Origin: CAZPGL01 sp964586175 | Lineage (GTDB): Bacteria > Actinomycetota > Acidimicrobiia > Acidimicrobiales > MedAcidi-G1 | NCBI GenBank assembly: GCA_964586175.1 | Contig: CAZPGL010000013.1 | Coordinates: 1 to 49,243, forward strand | Reading direction: 5' to 3' | Length of the DNA: 49,243 bases | Shown: positions 41,414 through 49,243 of the stretch, piece after piece | Position numbering within the stretch: position 1 is the stretch's first letter | How the letters are laid out: each line of letters starts with the position of its first letter | The notes under the pieces: generated by a model | The model's database searches: none | What the model was told of the DNA's origin: nothing | The model's input: the letters and a program-made list of their open reading frames with translations, nothing else | Program-made: the position numbers and the translations under genes

Positions 41414-43308
41414 GCGAGCCGACGCCGTGCGGCGCCTGGTCGTCGCCCATCACCGCGGCATCGCTCGTCGCCGGGGTCGCCACCCCGGCCGAGGTGGTGG
41501 TCGACGGCGATGCCATGTGGTGGTCCGAGAGCCGCCCGTCGGAGGGCGGCCGCACCGTGGTCGTCTGTGACGGCGTGGACGTCACCCCGGCCGACGGCAA
41601 CGTCCGCACCATGGTGCACGAGTACGGCGGTGGCGCCTGGTGGGTGGTCGACGGCGACCTGGTCCACAGCGAGTTCGCCGACCAGCGGCTCCACCGGCGC
41701 ACCCCCGACGGTGACGACGTTGCGCTCACCCCTTCGCCAACCGACGGTGGGTCGTGGCGCTTCGCCGACGGACGCCCGACCCCGGACGGCGTCTGGTACG
41801 TGTGTGTGGCTGAGCGGCACGACCCGGGATCCGACGAACCGGCCAACGAACTGGTGGCGGTGGCCCTCGACGGTTCGCTCGAGGTCCGCACCCTGGTGTC
41901 GGGTCCCGACTTCGTGGCCTCCCCCCGGGTGTCGCCGGATGGCCGCCGCCTGGCCTGGATCCAATGGGACCACCCGAACATGCCGTGGGACGACACGGAA
42001 TTGTGGATCGCCGAACTGGGTGACGGTCGGCTCATCGGAGCGGCGAAGGCGGCCGGCGATGGCGAATCGTTCTTCCAACCCGAGTGGGACGACCGGGGCC
42101 GCCTCCACGTGGTCACCGACCGGGACGGTTGGTGGCATCTGCACCGACTGGAGGGCGACCAGCTGGTCCAGCGCACCGCCGGGCCGTTCGAGATTGCCAC
42201 CCCCCAGTGGGTGTTCGGGTCGTCGCGGTACGCCTTCGTGGACGACGACGTCTGGTTCGTCCGACACGAGGGCGGCATCGACCGGCTGGCCGTGCTGCAT
42301 CCGGACGGCTCGACGACCGAGCGGCCGCTGGAGGCCACGGCCATCAGCGCCGTCCGCCGGGTCGGCGCGGGGGTAGCCGCCGTGACCGCCGCGTACACCG
42401 AGGAGCCCCGGGTGGTCACCCTCGGCGATGCGGTGGCCGTCCGGTCGTCGCCCCGCAGCCTCGCCCATCTGGAGCCGTGGCTTCCCAAACCCCGCGCCGT
42501 CGAGTTCCCGACGGGTGACGGCGAGGTCGCCCACGCCCTCGTCTATCCGGCCACCAATCCCGACCACCGGCCGCTCGACGGCGAACGTCCACCGTTGCTG
42601 GTCCTCGCCCACGGTGGGCCGACCGGGGCGGCGAGAACCCAGATCCAGCTGTCCATCGCCTACTGGACCAGCCGCGGCGTGGCCGTGGCTGACGTCAACT
42701 ACCGCGGCTCCACGGGCTACGGCCGCGCCTACCGGCACCGCCTCCACGGGGAGTGGGGGGTGGCCGACGTCGAGGACTGTGTGGCCGTGGCCCAACACCT
42801 TGTCGGACACGGGGAGGTCGACGGCCGGCGTCTGGCGATCAAGGGGGGCAGCGCCGGCGGATTCACCGTGCTGGCCGCCCTCACCTTCCATGACGTGTTC
42901 ACCGTCGGGGCCAGCCGTTACGGCGTGGCCGACCTGGCGGCCCTGGCCACCGACACCCACAAGTTCGAGGCCCGCTATCTCGACCGCCTGGTCGGCCCAT
43001 GGCCGGAGGCGGCCGACGTCTACCGGGAACGGTCGCCGATCGAGCACGTCGACCGCCTCGACACGCCGATGCTCCTCCTCCAGGGATCGCTGGACCGCGT
43101 CGTGCCGCCCAACCAGGCCCATCTCATGGCCGACGCCCTGCGAGCCCGGTCGGTGCCCTTCGCCCTCATCGAGTTCGACGACGAGGGACACGGCTTCCGG
43201 AAGGCCGACAACCAGGTCCGGGCCCTTGAGGCCGAGCTGGCGTTCTTCGCCGACCGGTTCGGGTTCACCCCCGACGACGCCGTTCCAGCCCTCAACATCG
43301 AGCGCTGA
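41410..43308 (+). CDS. S9 family (prolyl oligopeptidase-like) peptidase
   Basis: This alpha/beta-hydrolase peptidase of about 632 residues has an N-terminal beta-propeller (VRTMVHEYGGGAWW, VSPDGRRLAWIQWDHPNMPWD) and a C-terminal catalytic domain. In the latter, LVLAHGGPTGA is the oxyanion region, KGGSAGGFT holds the nucleophilic Ser, LDRVVPPNQ the Asp and DDEGHGF the His. It resembles dipeptidyl aminopeptidase/acylaminoacyl-peptidases. There is no signal peptide, so it is probably cytoplasmic. The start is either TTG 41410 or TTG 41401; no ATG or GTG fits. Confidence 0.9.
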   Translation: MSEPTPCGAWSSPITAASLVAGVATPAEVVVDGDAMWWSESRPSEGGRTVVVCDGVDVTPADGNVRTMVHEYGGGAWWVVDGDLVHSEFADQRLHRRTPDGDDVALTPSPTDGGSWRFADGRPTPDGVWYVCVAERHDPGSDEPANELVAVALDGSLEVRTLVSGPDFVASPRVSPDGRRLAWIQWDHPNMPWDDTELWIAELGDGRLIGAAKAAGDGESFFQPEWDDRGRLHVVTDRDGWWHLHRLEGDQLVQRTAGPFEIATPQWVFGSSRYAFVDDDVWFVRHEGGIDRLAVLHPDGSTTERPLEATAISAVRRVGAGVAAVTAAYTEEPRVVTLGDAVAVRSSPRSLAHLEPWLPKPRAVEFPTGDGEVAHALVYPATNPDHRPLDGERPPLLVLAHGGPTGAARTQIQLSIAYWTSRGVAVADVNYRGSTGYGRAYRHRLHGEWGVADVEDCVAVAQHLVGHGEVDGRRLAIKGGSAGGFTVLAALTFHDVFTVGASRYGVADLAALATDTHKFEARYLDRLVGPWPEAADVYRERSPIEHVDRLDTPMLLLQGSLDRVVPPNQAHLMADALRARSVPFALIEFDDEGHGFRKADNQVRALEAELAFFADRFGFTPDDAVPALNIER

Positions 43309-43366
43309 GCCGGACGTCGCACGCAACCAGCTTGTGTCGGGTGCCGGCCATCGCCCCGATGGATCC

Positions 43367-44190
43367 ATGGCGCGGGTTCTGGTCACCGAGGAGATCGCCG
43401 AGACAGGCCTCGACCTTCTACACGCGGCCGGGCACGAGGTCGATGTCAGGTCGGGCCTCGACGCCGACGGGCTGGTCGCCGCCTTGGACGGTGCGTCGGC
43501 ACTCATCATCCGATCGGCCACCCAGGTCACCGCCGAGGTCCTCGACGCCGTCGAGGGGCTGGTGGTGGTGGGCCGGGCCGGGATCGGCCTCGACAACGTC
43601 GATGTCCGGGCGGCCACCCGTCGCGGCGTCATGGTGGTCAACGCACCGCTGTCCAACTCGGTGTCGGCCGCCGAACACACCATGGCCCTGCTGCTGGCCC
43701 AGGCCCGCAACATCCCTCAGGCCCACGGCGACCTGGTCGCCGGCGAATGGAACCGCTCGACCTGGAAGGGCGTGGAGCTGGCCGACAAGACGCTGGGCAT
43801 CGTCGGGTTGGGCCGCATCGGCCGCATGGTCGCCGAACGGGCTGCCGCCTTCGGCATGCGCATCGTCGCCCACGACCCGTACGTCGCCGAGGAACGGGCC
43901 CGCCGCCTGCGCATCGAGATGCTCGACCTGCCCGACCTGGTGCCCGGGCCGACTTCCTCACCCTGCACCTGGCCCGGACGCCCGAGACCATCGGGCTCAT
44001 CGACGCCGACCTGCTGGCCGTGGCCAAGCCCGAACTACGGTTCGTCAACGTGGCCCGGGGGCGCGCGACCCCGACGGCCGTCGTCGACGACCTGCGGTCG
44101 CGCCCCGGGATCGCGTCGGTTCACACCCTGGATCTGGTCGGAGTCGGCCTCACCGGCTGGCGGGGTTGCGCACCCCCGGGTCCCGCGGCC
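43367..44190 (+). pseudogene. serA: D-3-phosphoglycerate dehydrogenase (serA), frameshifted and truncated
   Basis: From ATG 43367 the frame gives a normal SerA N-terminus (ARVLVTEEIAETGLDLLHAAG, GRAGIGLDNVDVRAATRRGVMVVN, TLGIVGLGRIGRMVAERAAAFGM). Near 43940 one G is missing (GTGCCCGGGCC where GTGGCCCGGGCC is expected). The family sequence resumes in another frame (ADFLTLHLARTPETIGLIDADLLAVAKPELRFVNVARG) and then dissolves. The substrate-domain end and the ACT regulatory domain (over 200 residues) are absent. One lesion could be an assembly error; two make a decayed gene more likely, or a chimeric join. The region runs straight into the leuA leader. Confidence 0.75.
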
Positions 44191-44196
44191 TACACT
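44191..44196 (+). promoter_or_regulatory. -10 box TACACT of leuA leader transcript
   Basis: TACACT ends 7 nt before the ATG of the leader peptide, the same spacing as the other leaderless promoters in this window. A TTGCGC hexamer about 19 bp upstream may be the -35. Confidence 0.6.
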
Positions 44197-44203
44197 GACG
44201 TCG

Positions 44204-44239
44204 ATGCGACAGACCTTCGACCTCCTGCTGCTGACCTAG
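44204..44239 (+). CDS. Leucine leader peptide MRQTFDLLLLT
   Basis: An eleven-codon open reading frame contains four consecutive Leu codons (CTC CTG CTG CTG, 44222-44233) and ends with TAG. It sits between a promoter box and two hairpins upstream of leuA, which is the arrangement of leucine attenuators. Scarce leucyl-tRNA would stall the ribosome here. The transcript appears leaderless, so translation starts right at the 5' end. Confidence 0.85.
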   Translation: MRQTFDLLLLT

Positions 44240-44309
44240 GGCGAACGCCCACATATCGCGTTCGCCCGAACCTCCTGCGCCCGAGTGGCCGGGAGGTTCT
44301 TCCGTTTTT
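44239..44309 (+). terminator. leuA attenuator: pause hairpin plus intrinsic terminator
   Basis: Segment 1 (44239-44248, GGGCGAACGC) pairs perfectly with segment 2 (44258-44267). Segment 3 (44268-44275, GAACCTCC) pairs perfectly with segment 4 (44292-44299, GGAGGTTC), followed by TTCCGTTTTT, a genuine T tract at 44305-44309. Stalling on the Leu codons would mask segment 1 and free segment 2, whose GTTC can pair with GAAC of segment 3, weakening the terminator. That antiterminator is short (4-5 bp), so the exact mechanism is an inference. Confidence 0.82.
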
Positions 44310-44361
44310 CCGCCCATCGACCACCGACCGACCGCCATCCGACCCCCATCGGGAGCCGACC

Positions 44362-45936
<1,575 letters not shown>

Positions 45937-45943
45937 CCACGAC

Positions 45944-45969
45944 CGCCCCGCCGGTCGACCGGCGGGGCG
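45944..45969. terminator. Perfect 26-bp palindrome between converging genes
   Basis: CGCCCCGCCGGT (45944-45955) and its exact complement up to 45969 form one uninterrupted palindrome, 8 bp after the leuA stop and 15 bp before the opposite stop. It is likely a bidirectional terminator; a true hairpin needs a few central bases unpaired. Confidence 0.75.
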
Positions 45970-45984
45970 ACACGATGGCGTCTC

Positions 45985-48330
45985 CTAGAACTCAACCACC
46001 TGGAGGCGGACCAGGTCGGCCAGGGAGTTGGCCTGCAACCGGCCCTGGCTGTATGACCAGAGGTCGTCGCCGATGACCAGGGTGCGCTCGATGGGCGGCA
46101 CCCAGTCCCAGTCGTCAGGGAAGCAGATGCCGATGCTCTTGCCTTCCGGAAGCTCGACGGCGTCGAGGCCGAACTCCTCGCCGTAGTACTCGATGTCCTG
46201 CTCGCTGGCCACCTCGCACCAGTAGCCGTCCATCTCGGGGTACGGGCCGTCGGCGTCGCACAGGATCATCGTCGGAGTCTCGCCCCACATCATCTCGATG
46301 TCCTCGAGGACAGAGCCGTACTCCTCGAGGTCCACCAGCGGACACGGGGGAACCGGTTCGCTCCCGTCGTCGTCCTCGTGGTCGATGCGACCCACCTCGG
46401 TGAGGGTGCCGTTGTCGATGCGCAGGGCGACGGCACCCCTGGAGTCCGAGGACCAGTCGTTGAACGGGATGACGGCCAGGTTCTCGGGCTCCCACCAGAG
46501 AAATGCCCGGTGGTCCCATTCGACGCTGCTCGAGCCGCCGCCGGCCGGGTCCCAGGTGGCCACGTCGACCGGGTTGTCCAGGTCGGACACGTCGAACAGG
46601 GTGACCTTGACGCCGGTTGTGCGGCCTTCCTCGGTGGCTTCCTGGCCGACCCCGAGAACGAGGTCGTCGGAGATCGGGTGCAGGTAGCCGCTGTAGCCGG
46701 TGATCTTGAGTTCGCCGCGCACCACCGGGTTCGTGGGGTCGCTCAGGTCGACGGTGTAGAAGGGGTCGGTCTGGCGGAAGGTGACCACGTAGGCGACGTC
46801 GCCCACGAAGCGCACGGCGAAGATCTGTTCGCCCTTCCCCATGTCGCCGACCTGACCGACCTGGGCCAGCTCGTCGCCGTCGACGGCCAGCACGGTCACC
46901 AGCGACTCGGCGTCGTCGCGGAAGCCCCACGGTCCGCCGAGGGTGGAGGCGACCCGCAGGTGCCCGTCGTGTTCGGACATCGAGAACTGGTTCAGCAGGT
47001 GACCGGGGACGGCGCCCGAAGCCACGTAGGCGGTGGACGCCGGGTCGCTCACGTCGAACCGGTGGATCGAGGTGGCGTAGTCGCGGTCCCATTCCGCCCA
47101 GACGTCCTCGTCGTCGACCGGGTCCACGTACTTCGTCGTGGCGACGTACAGGTTGGTGCCGCCGGCGTAGACCGTCTGGCCGTCGGCCAGCACCGACGTG
47201 GCTTCGGGGGTGCCGAGGGTCGAACCGGTGCCGACGGTCAGCACGGTCAGGGTGGAGAAGCCGGCGAACTCGGTGGGGTGGTGGACCGCTGGGCAGTCGG
47301 CGACCAGGCCCTCGGTGACCGTGCCGTCGGCGGTTTCGTGCACGTACGACGGCAGCCAGTCCCCGACGGTGGTCTCAGCGATGATCTCACGGTTGAACTG
47401 TTCGGCCCGTTCCTCGCCGGCCTCGTTCTGCGGATACACGAAGGGCAGCTGGTCCATGGGGTTGGTGACCACGACCCGCAGGGCGTCGTCGACGACCCGG
47501 GCACTGACGTAGCGGCCTTCAACGGTGAGGGTGTTGGCCACCGTCAGGTTCGACGGATCGGCGAGGTCGATCTCGATGACGCTGGTCAACTGCTTCCAGT
47601 AGCCGTCGGGAACGAGACTGGAGAACGCCGGGGAGTCCTCGACGGATTCTTCGGTCGACACGTCGGCTTCGTCGCCGTCGTCGTACCGGCCGTAGGACGA
47701 TTCGGTGGACGCCAGGACGAAGGCCCGGTCGCCGTCGACGATGATGTCCGAACTCCAGTGGCCATCGAGGCGGATCGAGTCGGTGAGGACGGCCACGTCG
47801 CCTGACACGTCGACGAAATGAAGGGTGCCGTCTTCGACGATCAGAATGCGATGCCCGTCGGTCTTGATGAGGTCGGGTTCGTCGATGCCGAGCTCCTGGA
47901 CGTTGGTGCCCGAATAGTCGACGCCCTCCTCCATGGTCGCCCCATCGCCTGCGGCCGACGAGTAGGCGGTCATGCCGGCTGTCGGAGCCATGTCCGCTTC
48001 CTCGACCATGTCGGTCCGCAGGTCGACGTTTTGGGGCCACACCGGGCCGTACCAGCCGCCTCCGTCCAGCCCGTAGGGGCCGACCCGGGCCATGGCCTCG
48101 GCTTGGAGATGGGTCAACAGGTCTTCACACGCCGTGAACGGGACTAGGGCCGACACGAGGACGACCCCGTCGAGGTCGACGACCACCGTCGTGTCGGGGG
48201 CATCCGGTGGGGAGGTGGTGGTGGTGCCGGACACCCCGGACGGGGTCGTGCTGCCGCAGGCCGTGGCGGCCAGGCTGGTAAGCAGCGTGATGGTGAAGAT
48301 GCGAGCCAGGGTGCGGCGCAGCGGATTCAT
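45985..48330 (-). CDS. Secreted beta-propeller lipoprotein (COG4880 type)
   Basis: The 781-residue protein begins with a basic stretch and the lipobox SLAATACGS (Cys25), so it is exported and lipid-anchored. A Thr-rich linker (SGTTTTSPPDAPDTT) follows. The main part matches secreted proteins with a C-terminal beta-propeller: DYSGTNVQELGIDEPDLIKTDG, then repeated blades such as VVDDALRVVVTNP, SLVTVLAVDGDELAQVGQVGDMGKGEQIFAVRFVGDVAYVVTFRQTDPFYTVDLSDP and LHPISDDLVLGVGQ. Function unknown; protein-protein or surface interaction is plausible. It converges with leuA at a palindrome. Confidence 0.9.
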   Translation of the reverse strand: MNPLRRTLARIFTITLLTSLAATACGSTTPSGVSGTTTTSPPDAPDTTVVVDLDGVVLVSALVPFTACEDLLTHLQAEAMARVGPYGLDGGGWYGPVWPQNVDLRTDMVEEADMAPTAGMTAYSSAAGDGATMEEGVDYSGTNVQELGIDEPDLIKTDGHRILIVEDGTLHFVDVSGDVAVLTDSIRLDGHWSSDIIVDGDRAFVLASTESSYGRYDDGDEADVSTEESVEDSPAFSSLVPDGYWKQLTSVIEIDLADPSNLTVANTLTVEGRYVSARVVDDALRVVVTNPMDQLPFVYPQNEAGEERAEQFNREIIAETTVGDWLPSYVHETADGTVTEGLVADCPAVHHPTEFAGFSTLTVLTVGTGSTLGTPEATSVLADGQTVYAGGTNLYVATTKYVDPVDDEDVWAEWDRDYATSIHRFDVSDPASTAYVASGAVPGHLLNQFSMSEHDGHLRVASTLGGPWGFRDDAESLVTVLAVDGDELAQVGQVGDMGKGEQIFAVRFVGDVAYVVTFRQTDPFYTVDLSDPTNPVVRGELKITGYSGYLHPISDDLVLGVGQEATEEGRTTGVKVTLFDVSDLDNPVDVATWDPAGGGSSSVEWDHRAFLWWEPENLAVIPFNDWSSDSRGAVALRIDNGTLTEVGRIDHEDDDGSEPVPPCPLVDLEEYGSVLEDIEMMWGETPTMILCDADGPYPEMDGYWCEVASEQDIEYYGEEFGLDAVELPEGKSIGICFPDDWDWVPPIERTLVIGDDLWSYSQGRLQANSLADLVRLQVVEF

Positions 48331-48420
48331 GGGGATGGTGCCTCCGTGCTTGATGGTACGACGGTTGAGACGTCGTTGCCGGAGCGTCCGGTTCCCGACC
48401 TGTGCTGAAAAATCGCCGGG

Positions 48421-49017
48421 TTACGAGGACGTGGTCGGCAGCCACCCGGGCCGGTCGGCCTCGTAGTCGTCGATCGCCCCGTCGTTGCGCATCGTGATGC
48501 CGATGTCGTCAAGGCCTTCGAGAAACCGCTTCCGGGTGGACGGATCCAGTGGGAACCCACAGGTGATGCCGGCGTCGGGGGCCTCGAGGGTGCCGGCGGC
48601 CACGTCGACGGTGATGACCAAATCGGGGTCGGCCTCGACCGCGTCGAGGAGGGCCGCCCCCACGTCGTCGGGCACCTGCACCGGGACCAGGCCGTTCTTG
48701 GTGCAGTTGTTGCGGAAGATGTCGGCGAACCGGGGTGACACCACGGCCTGGAAGCCGTACTGCTGGATGGCCCACACGGCGTGCTCGCGGGAGGACCCGG
48801 TGCCGAAGTTGGGTCCAGCGACGAGTACGACGGCATCGCGGTAGCGCTCGTCGTTGAGCACGAAGTTCCGGTCGTCGCGCCACTCGGAGAACAGGCCCTG
48901 CTCGAAGCCGGTGCGCTCCACCCGCTTGAGCCAGTCGCTGGGGATGATCTGGTCGGTGTCGACGTCGGAGCGGCGCAGCGGCACCCCGGTGCCCGACACG
49001 ATCTGTACGGCATCCAT
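48421..49017 (-). CDS. leuD: 3-isopropylmalate dehydratase small subunit
   Basis: The 198-residue subunit completes isopropylmalate isomerase. Visible are DVDTDQIIPSDWLKR near the N-terminus, GPNFGTGSSREHAVWAI (the substrate-binding swivel loop), RFADIFRNNCTKNGLVPV and the C-terminal GITCGFPLDPSTRKRFLEGLDDI. ATG at 49017 lies 20 bp after the leuC stop. The pair forms the usual leuCD operon on the minus strand. Confidence 0.96.
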   Translation of the reverse strand: MDAVQIVSGTGVPLRRSDVDTDQIIPSDWLKRVERTGFEQGLFSEWRDDRNFVLNDERYRDAVVLVAGPNFGTGSSREHAVWAIQQYGFQAVVSPRFADIFRNNCTKNGLVPVQVPDDVGAALLDAVEADPDLVITVDVAAGTLEAPDAGITCGFPLDPSTRKRFLEGLDDIGITMRNDGAIDDYEADRPGWLPTTSS

Positions 49018-49037
49018 GCGGAATCTGCTCCCTGGGC

Positions 49038-49243
49038 TCAGTCGAGGTCGGCCGGCGTGGCGAACCGGCCGGCGATGGCGGTGGCGGCGGCGACGGCCGG
49101 CGAGACCAGGTGGGTGCGTCCGCCCCGGCCCTGGCGGCCCTCGAAGTTGCGGTTGGAGGTGCTGGCGCAGCGTTCGCCGGCCGTCAGCTTGTCGGGGTTC
49201 ATGGCCAGGCACATCGAACAGCCCGGTTCCCGCCATTCGAAGC
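49038..49243 (-). CDS. leuC: 3-isopropylmalate dehydratase large subunit, C-terminal end (partial)
   Basis: The last 67 codons of LeuC are present: FEWREPGCSMCLAMNPDKL contains the [4Fe-4S] CxxC ligands, then GERCASTSNRNFEGRQGRGGRTHLVSPAVAAATAIAGRF and the stop. The N-terminus and the remaining cluster Cys lie beyond the right edge. Upstream of leuD on the same strand. It converts 2- to 3-isopropylmalate together with LeuD. Confidence 0.95.
   Translation of the reverse strand, partial: FEWREPGCSMCLAMNPDKLTAGERCASTSNRNFEGRQGRGGRTHLVSPAVAAATAIAGRFATPADLD

Noticed and set aside
43930..43960. Programmed frameshift in serA
   Set aside because: There is no slippery heptamer or downstream pseudoknot that I can see, and the C-terminal half is missing anyway.

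Overview
The window is a high-GC actinobacterial scaffold, probably from the class Acidimicrobiia. Supporting signs are a WhiB regulator, many GTG starts, GTGA/ATGA stop-start overlaps, TANNNT boxes 6-8 nt upstream of start codons (leaderless transcripts), and a steroid C/D-ring degradation cluster of the ipdABC type. The taxonomic call is an inference. A run of exactly 100 Ns (28023-28122) marks a scaffold join, and both window ends cut genes (ilvC on the left, leuC on the right).

Layout. 1-1.3 kb: 3' end of ilvC and an amidohydrolase. 1.3-1.6 kb: a repeat-rich convergent spacer. 1.6-5.3 kb (minus): thiolase, O-methyltransferase, D-aminoacylase-like hydrolase. 5.4-8.6 kb (plus): aldehyde dehydrogenase, a peroxiredoxin whose catalytic residue is encoded by in-frame TGA, and a CaiB/BaiF CoA-transferase. 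8.8-9.2 kb: whiB-like gene. 9.2-16.2 kb (minus): two SDR-family genes, glutamate dehydrogenase, P-type ATPase, NUDIX hydrolase, CoA-transferase. 16.3-23.7 kb: SDRs, an NTF2-like protein, a cytochrome P450, an epimerase, a DUF1214 protein and an ipdF-like SDR. 23.7-28.0 kb (minus): MBL-fold hydrolase and a sulfate assimilation/siroheme operon (cysH end, cysG N-domain, cobA, sulfite reductase). 28.1-30.1 kb: small hypothetical gene, EamA transporter, SDR. 30.3-38.4 kb (plus): ipdA-ipdB-ipdC, two acyl-CoA dehydrogenases, thioesterase, low-Mr phosphatase, azlCD, a HlyIII-type membrane protein and a lipoprotein. 38.5-49.2 kb: carboxyltransferase, aminotransferase, S9 peptidase, broken serA, leucine-attenuated leuA, beta-propeller lipoprotein, leuD and leuC.

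Two themes dominate. The first is CoA-linked catabolism of steroid-like or branched substrates (ipdA/B/C/F, acyl-CoA dehydrogenases, CYP124/125-like P450, several SDRs, CoA-transferases, thiolase). Three promoters of this set share a palindrome, TCTGACG-N3-CGTCAGA, suggesting one TetR-type regulon. The second is branched-chain amino acid metabolism (ilvC, leuA, leuCD, azlCD), with a leuA attenuator whose leader peptide is MRQTFDLLLLT.

The most notable item is the peroxiredoxin at 6941-7408. TGA replaces the peroxidatic Cys codon, the frame continues unbroken, the protein has no Cys at all, and a perfect 8-bp hairpin lies 13 nt after the TGA. This fits a selenocysteine enzyme that automated annotation would split into two fragments.
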